Positions 1-6,650 of a DNA stretch of 9,878 nt are shown here, piece by piece (within the stretch, counting starts at the first letter, position 1; each line of letters starts with the position of its first letter). Source of the stretch: CAZEIW01 sp964512305 (GTDB taxonomy: Bacteria; Pseudomonadota; Gammaproteobacteria; Burkholderiales; Burkholderiaceae_F); contig CAZEIW010000135.1 of assembly GCA_964512305.1 (NCBI GenBank), positions 1-9,878 of the forward strand. Direction: 5' to 3'. A model generated the notes under the pieces. It was not told where the DNA came from, ran no database searches, and saw only the letters and a program-made list of their open reading frames with translations. Made by a program: the position numbers and the translations under genes.

Positions 1-2
1 GC

Positions 3-3000
3 ACCACCGACACCGACAACTACGCCCGCGTTGCGACGGGCTCTGCCGCGCAGCCCTCGCTGGTCTTCACGCACAGCACCGGCGCGGCGGGCACGACTTT
101 GAGCCTGACCGGATTCAGCCTCGTCACGTCCGGCGGAGCCGGTACCGGTTCCGGCTCGGGCTACCTGACCGCGCCGCAGGTCGTCCTCAACGGCGGCGGC
201 GGCACGGGTGCCTCGGCCACCGCGACCATCAATTCGACTGGCCAGGTGAATGGCGTCACCTTCACCAGCACGGGTTCGGGTTATACGTCGGCGCCGACGG
301 TCTCCTTCATCCCGAGCAGCACGCTCGCCGGGATCACCATCAACGACGGCGGCGCCGGTTACACGTTGCCGGTCACCGTCACGCTTTCCGGCGGCGGCCT
401 GGCCGCTCCCACGGTCGTTCCGGCGACCGTGACGCTCAATACGACCTCGCAGGTGTGGCCCGTTGGGCCCGTGACGCTGACCGGTGGCTCCGGCTACCTC
501 GTGCCGCCGAAGGTCTCCTTCACCGGCGGCGCGCCGGGCACGGGCGCGGCCGCCACGGCGACCATCTCGACCTCGACGTTAGTTGCTGGCAGCGCCTCGG
601 TCACGGTGACCAGCGGCGGCTCGGGCTACACCGCGCCGACCGCCACCGTCAGTGCTCCCCAGGTTCCCGGCACGACGGCCACCGCGACGCCCATCGTCGG
701 CTACTCGGTCGCTCCGGTCCCCGCGTTCAATACGCCCACCACGGCCTTGCAGGGCTTCGATCCGACCGCCGTGGGTGTCAGCTTCGGCCTGCCCCAACTC
801 GGCGGCGGGGTGACGCCGGCGACGGGCACGCTGGTCTTCGACACCAACGGCGTGATCACCGGCAATCCGAACGCGATCATCGGCATCAGCCTCACCTCGG
901 GCGGCGCGGGCTACACGGCCGCGCCGGTTGCCACGATTTCGGACGGCGTCAACACGGCGACGGTCGCGACTTCGCTGGTGGCCAATAGCGGCGTGATCTA
1001 CGGTGCCAACATCGTCAATGCGGGCGCAGGTTATACGGCTCCGGCGACGATCACGTTTGCGGGCGGGACTGGCAGCGGCGCCTCCGCGACCGCCGCCTTG
1101 GCAGGCCCGGCAGGTTCAGTGACCGGCCTGACGATCACCAGTGGCGGCTTGAACTACACCGCCGCGCCGACGGTCGTGTTTACCGACCAATCCACCGGTA
1201 CAGGGCATCCGACGGCGACACCGGCAACCGCAACGGTCGCGCTGATCCAGTCGATCGGTTCGATCACCGGCGTCACGGTGGCTCCGGGCGCGTTGACCGC
1301 GCCGCTCACGTCGGCTCCGACGGTCAGCTTCTCGGCCGCGACGGGCGCAGGTGCGCAGGCGACGGCGGGCCTTGCCGCGCAGGGCGTCGGCGCTCAGGCC
1401 ATCGTCACGACGTCGACCAGCTCCTCGATCCCGGTGCTGACGAAGGCCGAGCAGGAGCTGTTCGATGACTGGGGCCGCTACAACTCGACCGGCGGCGCCG
1501 AGCTGCCGTTCACGACCGCGAACATCCAGACGACGATCCCGCTGAACTACATCGACGCGCCGACCGAGATCATCGGCGACGACGAGCAGCAGATCTGGAA
1601 GCTGGTCGACAACGGCTTCTGGTCGAACTCGATCCATTTCAACATGGTCGATGTGCAGCTGGTCAACCGCGTGGGCTGGGACGGCACGGTGAAGCCGCCG
1701 GCGACCGAGGAAGTCGGCTGGAAGGACACGCTGCGCCTGAACCCGCTGGAAGACGTCGTCGTCGCGATGCGCGCCAAGGCCCCGAACGTGCCGTTCGGCC
1801 AGCCGCGCAGCGTGCGCCTCGAGGATCCGTCGAAGCCCCTGGGTACCGGCAACTTCCCGGCTGCCCCGGCGCTGCCCGTGGCCGGAACGCAGTACGCCTC
1901 CGGTCTGGGCTTCACGGTAGATCCGGGCGTTGTCTCTCAGGCGGGCTTGATGGCGGCCACCACGCCGCCGGCGAATGCCACCGCGGTGCCGGTCGGCACA
2001 GCGCTGCTGCCCCCTGCGGGCACCAACACCAACGCCATCCCCGGCAGCCCGACGAGCAACTACGACAACGAGTTCGCCTGGGGCTCGGTCATCCTCGGTC
2101 ACTCGGAGAACGACCTCACCCGCCCGATCGTATTCAACCCGATCGTGCTGACGCCGGCGGCGCCGGGCAATCTGGCCGACCCGACGGGCACCGGTGTCCT
2201 GACCTGGGTCGACCCGACCCCGGCCGGGCAGCTGGCCAACCCGCTCGCCGTTCCTCCGGTCGCAGCCACGCTGGGCAACCCGCAGAACGAGGTGATGTTC
2301 AAGCTTCTGCAGGCCCCGGTGACCAACGGCCAGCCGCCCGCGCAGGGCGCGTTCAGCCCGGTGGGCACCCCGTACGCCACAGTCCCGGCCAACGTGGTCA
2401 GCTACACGGAACCGGCGGCGCTGGTAAAGCCGGGCCTGGCGCAGTACTACGCGTATGAAGTGGTCGCCTCCAACGCGGCCGGGGACTCCACGCCCTCCAA
2501 CATCGCCGTCGAGGCCCCGCCCGCGGCGCCGACGGTGGGGACCTTGAACCTGTGGACGACCAGCTTCGTCACGCCGGCGACCACGAACGCCGACGTCAAC
2601 GTGCTGCTGCAATGGCAGGACAACGCGGTCAACGAGACGAACTACATCCTCACCAAGACCGGTGGTCCGGGCGCTGTCCTGGCCAACGGGAAGGTGACGG
2701 GGGGTACGACCTCGACGATCACCGCGCCGTCGAACCTGCTACCGCCCTCGACCAACACGACCTACACCGACACCGGCCTGGTCGAAGGTGCGCCGTACGA
2801 ATACGACATCATCGCGCGCAACTCGTTTGGCGATTCGACGGTCTACGCTCCGGCCCTGGTCGCCGCCTTCACGGCGCCGATCTCGATGCCGCTGGCGCCG
2901 ACCAACCTGCTGGCGACGCCGACCATCGCGCCCTGCCCGATCGACACCCATACGGGCGTGATCGTGCCGACGCGGTGCAAGCCCGATGACGTCGTGCTGA

Positions 3001-5111
3001 CCTGGACCGACGCGGCGTTCAACGAAACCGGCTATACGATCGCGCGCTCCGGCGGAACGGCCTTCGCGCCTGTGACCGTCACGGGCCAGCCGTATGACGC
3101 GCTCAATGCCACCGGCGCGACGGTGACCTACCGCGACGCGACGGCACAGGAAGGCGTGGCCTACACGTACACGGTGACCGCGTTCAACGCCCAGGGAAGC
3201 TCGTCGACCGCGACGACGGTGACCCTGGCGCCGACCGCGCCGACGCTGCCGACCAATCTCACGGTCACGCCCTCGACGGCGCTCGACGCCAGCGGCCTGT
3301 ACGTCGACACGGTCGCGTTGACCTGGAGCGACAACGCCTACAACGAAGCGACCTACCAGGTCCTGCGTGACGGCGCACCGATCGGCAACCCGATCGTTGG
3401 CGGCCTCGCTGCGACCAACGACCCGATGGGCACGGCAACCGCCGGCTGGACCGCGAGCCCGGTGCTGAGCTACACGGACACGGGCGTGGCCGACGGCTCG
3501 ACCCACACCTGGAGCGTGGAGGCGATCAACAACGCCACGGCTCTCGGCAACACCGGCATCGCCGGCACCACGGTCTCGGCCGGCGTGACCAAGACGATGC
3601 CTGGCATCGTGATCGCGCCGCCCAGCAACCTCGTGCTGACGCCGAACCGCTCGGGTGCCTCGATCGGCATGTCGTGGATCGACAACTCCACCAACGAGAC
3701 GGACTTCCTCACGGAAGAAAGCGTCTCGAGCGACGGCGGGCTGACTTTCGGCCCGTGGACGACGGTGCTGCCGATCATCACCCGCAGCCCGGCGCAAAGT
3801 CTGGCGACCGGCGGCACGGTGACGCAGAACCGTGCCAACGTCCCGACCACCCCGGGCATGGTGTACAACTTCCGCGTCAGCGCGCGCAACCTGGCCGCAC
3901 ACAGCGACTCGCATCCGTACCTGATGGGTCAGGCCAGCCTGGCCGCGCCGGTCCTGACGGCGGCGCCGACGCTGAACGTGCCGACGGTCTCGGTCACCGG
4001 CCGGGTCGCTCTGACCTGGACCGCGGTCGCGCCGCCTACCGGCACGACGATCACCTACGTCGTCAATGGCAATGGCGTGCAACTGGCGCGTACCAACCTG
4101 CTGACCTTCGCCACCCGCCCGGGTGTCGCGGCCCTGCAGGCGGGTATCACGTACACGGTGCAGGCGGTGGCTACGGCGATCCGGGTGCCGAACCCGACGG
4201 TGTTCGGTTCCACCACGGGTCCGCTGTCGAACGCCCAGACGGTGAAGGCGACACCTCCGGCCGCGCCCGCGGTGCCGACCGGCGTCGCGGCGACCATCAA
4301 CGGCGCGACTGGCGCGGTAACGCTGAACTGGACGGCGGTAGCACCCGCCCCCGGCACCACGATCACTTACCTGGTGAGCGTCAACGGTGCCGCCGGCGTG
4401 CCGGCAAACCGTGGCGGCACGCTTGCGCTCGCCACCGGGGCCAGCTACTCGGTCTCGGTCGCGACGGTGGCGACGAACCTGGGCCTGTCCACGACGTCGG
4501 CCTACTCCACGCCGATCACGGTTGACCTGACCGCCGCGGCCGTTCCGTCCGCGCCGGCCACGCTGACTGTGACGGCGACCGCACTGAACTGGACGGCCCC
4601 GGCGACGGTGTCGGCCAATTCGACGGTGACCTACACGGTTCAGCAGTCGATCAACGGCGGCGCGTGGACCACCCTCACGCCGACCCCGATCACCGCGCGC
4701 ACCCTGGCGGTCGCCTCGCCGATAGGTACGAACTACTCGTACCGCGTGGCCGCGCAAGCCACCCGCTACGGTCTGGCGACCTCGGCCCTGTCGCCGTGGA
4801 CGACGACGGTCCACAACACGGCCCCGGCCGCCTCGACCACCCCGGTCGCGGCACTGGTGTCGACGCGCCACATCAGCGTCACCTGGACCAACGTGTCGAC
4901 CAACATCACCGGCTTCACCATCCAGCGTCGCCTGGGTGCCGGTGCATGGACGACGATCGCGCCGGCCCCGGCGGTAACGCAGACCGGCACCTCGTTCACG
5001 TTCACCGACGTGGTCGCGGCCGCCGGCAGCTACACCTACCGCCTGTCGGCCACCAGCGCGGGCGGAACCACGGCCAACACCGCGGCGTCCAACGCGGTCG
5101 TCACGCCGTAA
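3..5111 (+). CDS. Giant secreted multicopper-oxidase-like protein with Gly-rich repeats and nine Fn3 domains (5' truncated, MofA-like)
   Basis: The reading frame is open from base 3 to the TAA at 5109-5111 (1702 codons). The in-frame TTG at 99 is unlikely to be the start, because similar sequence continues upstream of it to the window edge. Order of parts: Gly/Thr-rich repeats (about 99-1420), a cupredoxin-like C-terminal multicopper oxidase segment (about 1436-2145), then nine Fn3-like domains to the end. No transmembrane segment, sorting signal or PEP-CTERM motif is visible at the C-terminus, which ends TAASNAVVTP. The only two cysteines are at codons 2934 and 2976, so no type 1 copper cysteine exists in the visible part. 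The neighbouring FKBP and cytochrome c genes recall the Leptothrix mofABC locus; family knowledge and size suggest a MofA-like protein. The oxidase function is uncertain: the N-terminal copper sites are outside the window, and this could be a structural or adhesive relative. Probably extracellular or outer-surface. Confidence 0.85.
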   Translation, partial: TTDTDNYARVATGSAAQPSLVFTHSTGAAGTTLSLTGFSLVTSGGAGTGSGSGYLTAPQVVLNGGGGTGASATATINSTGQVNGVTFTSTGSGYTSAPTVSFIPSSTLAGITINDGGAGYTLPVTVTLSGGGLAAPTVVPATVTLNTTSQVWPVGPVTLTGGSGYLVPPKVSFTGGAPGTGAAATATISTSTLVAGSASVTVTSGGSGYTAPTATVSAPQVPGTTATATPIVGYSVAPVPAFNTPTTALQGFDPTAVGVSFGLPQLGGGVTPATGTLVFDTNGVITGNPNAIIGISLTSGGAGYTAAPVATISDGVNTATVATSLVANSGVIYGANIVNAGAGYTAPATITFAGGTGSGASATAALAGPAGSVTGLTITSGGLNYTAAPTVVFTDQSTGTGHPTATPATATVALIQSIGSITGVTVAPGALTAPLTSAPTVSFSAATGAGAQATAGLAAQGVGAQAIVTTSTSSSIPVLTKAEQELFDDWGRYNSTGGAELPFTTANIQTTIPLNYIDAPTEIIGDDEQQIWKLVDNGFWSNSIHFNMVDVQLVNRVGWDGTVKPPATEEVGWKDTLRLNPLEDVVVAMRAKAPNVPFGQPRSVRLEDPSKPLGTGNFPAAPALPVAGTQYASGLGFTVDPGVVSQAGLMAATTPPANATAVPVGTALLPPAGTNTNAIPGSPTSNYDNEFAWGSVILGHSENDLTRPIVFNPIVLTPAAPGNLADPTGTGVLTWVDPTPAGQLANPLAVPPVAATLGNPQNEVMFKLLQAPVTNGQPPAQGAFSPVGTPYATVPANVVSYTEPAALVKPGLAQYYAYEVVASNAAGDSTPSNIAVEAPPAAPTVGTLNLWTTSFVTPATTNADVNVLLQWQDNAVNETNYILTKTGGPGAVLANGKVTGGTTSTITAPSNLLPPSTNTTYTDTGLVEGAPYEYDIIARNSFGDSTVYAPALVAAFTAPISMPLAPTNLLATPTIAPCPIDTHTGVIVPTRCKPDDVVLTWTDAAFNETGYTIARSGGTAFAPVTVTGQPYDALNATGATVTYRDATAQEGVAYTYTVTAFNAQGSSSTATTVTLAPTAPTLPTNLTVTPSTALDASGLYVDTVALTWSDNAYNEATYQVLRDGAPIGNPIVGGLAATNDPMGTATAGWTASPVLSYTDTGVADGSTHTWSVEAINNATALGNTGIAGTTVSAGVTKTMPGIVIAPPSNLVLTPNRSGASIGMSWIDNSTNETDFLTEESVSSDGGLTFGPWTTVLPIITRSPAQSLATGGTVTQNRANVPTTPGMVYNFRVSARNLAAHSDSHPYLMGQASLAAPVLTAAPTLNVPTVSVTGRVALTWTAVAPPTGTTITYVVNGNGVQLARTNLLTFATRPGVAALQAGITYTVQAVATAIRVPNPTVFGSTTGPLSNAQTVKATPPAAPAVPTGVAATINGATGAVTLNWTAVAPAPGTTITYLVSVNGAAGVPANRGGTLALATGASYSVSVATVATNLGLSTTSAYSTPITVDLTAAAVPSAPATLTVTATALNWTAPATVSANSTVTYTVQQSINGGAWTTLTPTPITARTLAVASPIGTNYSYRVAAQATRYGLATSALSPWTTTVHNTAPAASTTPVAALVSTRHISVTWTNVSTNITGFTIQRRLGAGAWTTIAPAPAVTQTGTSFTFTDVVAAAGSYTYRLSATSAGGTTANTAASNAVVTP
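99..1420 (+). repeat. Array of Gly-rich GSGYTxAPTVxF protein repeats
   Basis: Within the giant protein, a degenerate unit of roughly 40-60 residues recurs. Its core is G-[SA]-G-Y-[TL]-x(1-2)-P-x-V-x-[FLI], usually followed by a GGxGTGAxATA segment and a short beta-strand such as VTGxTVTSGG. Cores seen: GSGYLTAPQVVL, GSGYTSAPTVSF, GAGYTLPVTVTL, GSGYLVPPKVSF, GSGYTAPTATVS, GAGYTAAPVATI, GAGYTAPATITF and GLNYTAAPTVVF, plus a worn copy LTSAPTVSF. Spacing is irregular; the fifth and sixth cores are separated by a non-repeat stretch of about 80 residues (around 700-880) that contains TGTLVFDTNGVITG. The pattern predicts a beta-rich, low-charge secreted fold. The block precedes the C-terminal cupredoxin domain and probably interrupts the oxidase architecture. 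Its function is unknown. Confidence 0.8.
1436..2145 (+). other. Degenerate C-terminal multicopper oxidase (cupredoxin) domain
   Basis: This part of the giant protein reads like the final cupredoxin domain of a multicopper oxidase: FDDWGRYNSTGG, PLNYIDAPTEII, WKLVDNGFWSNSIHFN, DVQLVNRVGWDG, EVGWKDTLRLNPLEDVVVAM, and at the end WGSVILGHSENDLTRPIVF. In active family members I expect H-x-x-H-x-H before the DVQ strand and W-H-C-H-x-x-x-H-E-x-N-D-M near the end. Here the first motif is N-S-I-H-F-N (codons 1626-1643, one His kept at 1635). The second is W-G-S-V-I-L-G-H-S-E-N-D-L (codons 2079-2117, His kept at 2100). The type 1 Cys, its flanking His residues and the axial Met are therefore missing. 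The expected motifs are recalled family knowledge. Either this is a pseudoenzyme, or the working copper sites lie in upstream domains, as in large oxidases with several cupredoxin domains. Confidence 0.7.
2150..5108 (+). repeat. Nine tandem fibronectin type III-like domains
   Basis: Nine beta-sandwich domains of about 90-120 residues follow the cupredoxin domain. Approximate limits are 2150-2520, 2521-2880, 2881-3236, 3237-3602, 3603-3950, 3951-4257, 4258-4545, 4546-4827 and 4828-5108. Each shows the Fn3 signature: a Pro-rich entry (e.g. LAPTNL, LPTNLTV, APPSNLVL), a strand with a key Trp (LQWQDNAVNET, LTWTDAAFNET, LTWSDNAYNEA, MSWIDNSTNET, LTWTAV, LNWTAV, VTWTNV), then a Tyr-rich strand (YEYDIIARNSFG, YTYTVTAFNAQG, YTYRLSATSAGG). 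Domains 2-5 share a W-x-D-x-x-x-N-E-[TA] turn that 6-9 lack. Domain 3 alone carries two cysteines 13 residues apart (codons 2934 and 2976), probably a disulfide. Fn3 arrays in secreted bacterial proteins usually act as spacers or as binding modules for polymers or surfaces. Confidence 0.85.
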
Positions 5112-5129
5112 GTGCAGTCGCAGTAGGAT

Positions 5130-5160
5130 CGCCGGTGCCAGCAAACCGCTGGCACCGGCG
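5130..5160 (+). terminator. Strong hairpin after the giant gene, possible terminator
   Basis: There is a perfect 13-bp inverted repeat: the arm CGCCGGTGCCAGC at 5130-5142 pairs with GCTGGCACCGGCG at 5148-5160 around the 5-nt loop AAACC, starting 18 nt after the TAA stop. Outer bases GTGCA (5112-5116) and TGCAC (5163-5167) could extend it after an internal gap. There is no T-tract; the downstream bases are GTTGCACTAAAAG. It is therefore not a classical intrinsic terminator. It could be a GC-rich partial terminator or a 3'-end stabiliser that lets some transcript continue into the FKBP genes. Confidence 0.55.
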
Positions 5161-5178
5161 GTTGCACTAAAAGAACCA

Positions 5179-5237
5179 GGACGACAGGGCAACTCCGATC
5201 GTTCATGTTCGGTCCAAGCGCTGAGAATCTGTCGTCC
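5179..5237. repeat. 9-bp inverted repeat in the intergenic region
   Basis: GGACGACAG at 5179-5187 is matched by its exact reverse complement CTGTCGTCC at 5229-5237, with 41 bases between them. It lies between the hairpin after the giant gene and the FKBP start. It could be a regulator-binding pair or the base of an RNA stem-loop in the leader. A chance match of this length within 250 bases is not excluded. Confidence 0.3.
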
Positions 5238-5252
5238 GTTCAGCGAATTGGG

Positions 5253-5279
5253 CAGGGCATGAAGGATGGGATTGCCCTG
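5253..5279 (+). repeat. 7-bp inverted repeat, weak hairpin in the FKBP leader
   Basis: CAGGGCA at 5253-5259 pairs with TGCCCTG at 5273-5279 around a 13-nt loop, followed within 10 bases by the short T-run of AAGTCTTTTGG. The geometry faintly resembles a weak attenuator about 85 bases before the FKBP start codon. The stem is short and the T-run is broken, so this is a structural note rather than a functional call. Confidence 0.25.
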
Positions 5280-5363
5280 AAGTCTTTTGGATCGCGTAGT
5301 CTCGACGGTTGGCGTTTCCAGTCCGAGGCCACGCGTTCCTGCGTCAGATGATTTTTCGATGGG

Positions 5364-6062
5364 ATGAAAGAGATGTTGCAGCGTTGCTTGATGATGTTCG
5401 TTGGCCTGGCGCTGGTTGCTTCCCAGGCCTTTGCGAAGGACCCGATCGTGCTCAAGACCGACAAGGACAAGCTCAGCTACAGCATCGGCGTGAGCATCGG
5501 CCGCAACTTCAACAGCGATGGCACCGAGGTCGACCCCGAGGTGCTGATGCAGGGGCTGAAGTCCAGCCTGGCCGGGGAGAAGCTGCTGATGACCGACAAG
5601 GACATCCGCCAGCTGATGAACGATTACCAGACGCAATTGCGCCAGGCGGCCGCCGCCAAGCGCCAGAAGGCCATCGCCGACAACAAGCTGAAGGGCGACG
5701 CGTACCTCGTCGACTACAAGAAGCAGAACGGCGTTCAGGTTTCGCCCGGCGGCATCCTGTACAAGGTGCTCAAGGAGGGCAGCGGCAGGAAGCCCGCCGA
5801 GAGCGACATGGTCGAGGTCAACTACCGCGGCGCGCTGATCAACGGCAAGGAGTTCGATGCGACCGAACCCGGCAAGCCCGCCACCTTGAAGGTCGCGGCC
5901 TTGATTCCCGGGTGGAAGCAGGCGCTCAGCATGATGCCGGTCGGCTCGAAATGGCAGATCGTCATCCCGCCGTCGCTCGGTTATGGCGAGCGCGGCGTCG
6001 GCAACGACATCGGGCCTAACGAGGTGCTCGTGTTCGACCTGGAGCTGGTCGCGATCAAGTGA
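5364..6062 (+). CDS. Periplasmic FKBP-type peptidyl-prolyl cis-trans isomerase (FkpA/Mip-like, MofB-like)
   Basis: A 232-residue exported prolyl isomerase and probable folding chaperone of the periplasm. Residues 4-24 form a Sec signal peptide (hydrophobic core MMFVGLALVA, likely cleavage QAFA|KD). Residues 33-125 are a helical, charged FKBP_N-type dimerisation region beginning LSYSIGVSIGRNF, which matches FkpA/Mip proteins. Residues 126-232 are the FKBP catalytic domain. Aligning to FKBP12, the pocket residues are kept: Tyr154, Phe164, Asp165, Ile181, Trp184, Tyr207 and Phe224 (equivalents of Y26, F36, D37, I56, W59, Y82 and F99), so it should be active. Start choice: ATG 5364 has only GATGGG directly before it. 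ATG 5373 (codon 4) has GGGA 8 bases upstream and would give an equally good signal peptide. It is 4 bp from the next FKBP gene. Position after the giant gene suggests a role in folding that Pro-rich protein, which is inference from context and from mofB. Confidence 0.92.
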   Translation: MKEMLQRCLMMFVGLALVASQAFAKDPIVLKTDKDKLSYSIGVSIGRNFNSDGTEVDPEVLMQGLKSSLAGEKLLMTDKDIRQLMNDYQTQLRQAAAAKRQKAIADNKLKGDAYLVDYKKQNGVQVSPGGILYKVLKEGSGRKPAESDMVEVNYRGALINGKEFDATEPGKPATLKVAALIPGWKQALSMMPVGSKWQIVIPPSLGYGERGVGNDIGPNEVLVFDLELVAIK

Positions 6063-6066
6063 GCGG

Positions 6067-6636
6067 ATGAGTCCGATGAAGATGCAATGGCTTTGGGCCT
6101 TGTGCCTGGCCCTGCCTGCCCTGCAGGCGCAAGCTCAACAATCCGCGCCCGGCGCGCAGACCGCCGCCGATGCGGCCAACAAGGCGGCGGCGCTCAAGAG
6201 CGCCAGGATCAGCCCGAGGGAGCGCGCCGAGCTCGCCGACGCCGCGGCTGCGGAGCAGAACGCCAAGGCCGGCGCCGACTTCCTGGCGGCCAACAAGGCG
6301 AAGGCCGGCGTGGTGAGCCTGGCGAGCGGCGTGCAGTACCGGATCCTGAAGGCCGGCAACGGCAGGAAGCCGGCCGACACCAGCTCGGTGCTTTGCCGCT
6401 ACAAGGGCACGCTGATCGACGGCTCGACGTTCGACAGGGCCGATGACGGCAAGCCGATCGCCTTGCGCCTGGCCGGCCTCGCGCCGGGGCTGAAGGAAGC
6501 GGTCAAGCTGATGCCGGTCGGCTCGAAGTGGGAGGTCGTCGTGCCCCCGCAACTGGGCTTCGGAGCACGAGGCAATCGCGCTGTCGGCCCCAACGCCGTG
6601 CTGATCTACGTCGTCGAGCTGGTCGGCATCGTCTAG
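6067..6636 (+). CDS. Second periplasmic FKBP-type prolyl isomerase, divergent active site
   Basis: A 189-residue exported FKBP-family protein, 4 bp after the first FKBP gene and clearly its paralogue. Residues 4-23 are a signal peptide (WLWALCLALPAL, likely cleavage AQA|QQ). Residues 25-85 are an Ala-rich helical stretch much shorter than the FKBP_N region of its neighbour. Residues 86-189 are the FKBP domain with SGVQYRILKAGNGRKPAD, DGSTFDRADDGKP and LMPVGSKWEVVVPP. By FKBP12 alignment Tyr112, Phe122 and Asp123 are kept. The Trp59 equivalent is Leu142, Ile56 is Ala139, Tyr82 is Phe165 and Phe99 is Tyr181, so the hydrophobic proline pocket is remodelled and isomerase activity may be weak or substrate-specific. 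ATG 6067 follows GAGCGG; ATG 6076 (codon 4) is an alternative start. Probably co-transcribed and translationally coupled with the upstream gene. Confidence 0.88.
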   Translation: MSPMKMQWLWALCLALPALQAQAQQSAPGAQTAADAANKAAALKSARISPRERAELADAAAAEQNAKAGADFLAANKAKAGVVSLASGVQYRILKAGNGRKPADTSSVLCRYKGTLIDGSTFDRADDGKPIALRLAGLAPGLKEAVKLMPVGSKWEVVVPPQLGFGARGNRAVGPNAVLIYVVELVGIV

Positions 6637-6650
6637 CCCGGAGCGTATGC

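Larger units (their letters stand above)
5112..5363 (+). other. Intergenic region between giant gene and FKBP operon
   Basis: This is a 252-bp gap with no convincing ORF. It is less GC-rich than the flanking genes. It holds three inverted repeats: the 13-bp hairpin at 5130-5160, a 9-bp pair at 5179-5187/5229-5237, and a 7-bp pair at 5253-5259/5273-5279. It is the only gap in the window large enough for a promoter of the downstream genes. The best sigma70-like candidate I could find (TTGCCC at 5272, TAGTCT at 5297, 19-bp spacer) is poor, so no promoter is called. The region may also include a long 5' leader of the FKBP gene. Confidence 0.6.

Noticed and set aside
99..101. TTG at 99 as the true start of the giant gene
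   Set aside because: The frame is open to base 3 with similar Thr/Ala/Gly-rich sequence, there is no ribosome site before it, and no signal peptide follows, so the gene begins outside the window.
99..1420. Gly-rich repeats as RTX calcium-binding nonapeptides
   Set aside because: RTX units need GGxGxDxxx. Here the Asp is missing and the core is GSGYTxAPTV, so this is a different repeat.
5272..5302. Sigma70-like promoter TTGCCC / TAGTCT before the FKBP operon
   Set aside because: The spacer is 19 bases and both boxes match poorly; similar matches are expected by chance in 250 bases.
2739..5636. Long minus-strand open frame (965 codons) opposite the Fn3 array, and a similar one at 1116-2612
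   Set aside because: The translations are Arg/Gly/His-rich with no domain sense, as expected opposite GC-rich genes whose third-position bias leaves antisense frames open. The + strand products have clear domains.
5309..6019. Overlapping + strand frame of 236 codons across the first FKBP
   Set aside because: Its translation is Arg/Gln/Gly-rich low complexity in the wrong frame of a clear FKBP gene.
6528..6650. Upstream extension of the cytochrome fusion into the second FKBP gene
   Set aside because: ATG 6651 has a good GGAG site and a signal peptide directly after it. The extension would overlap the FKBP gene by more than 100 bases and bury the signal peptide.
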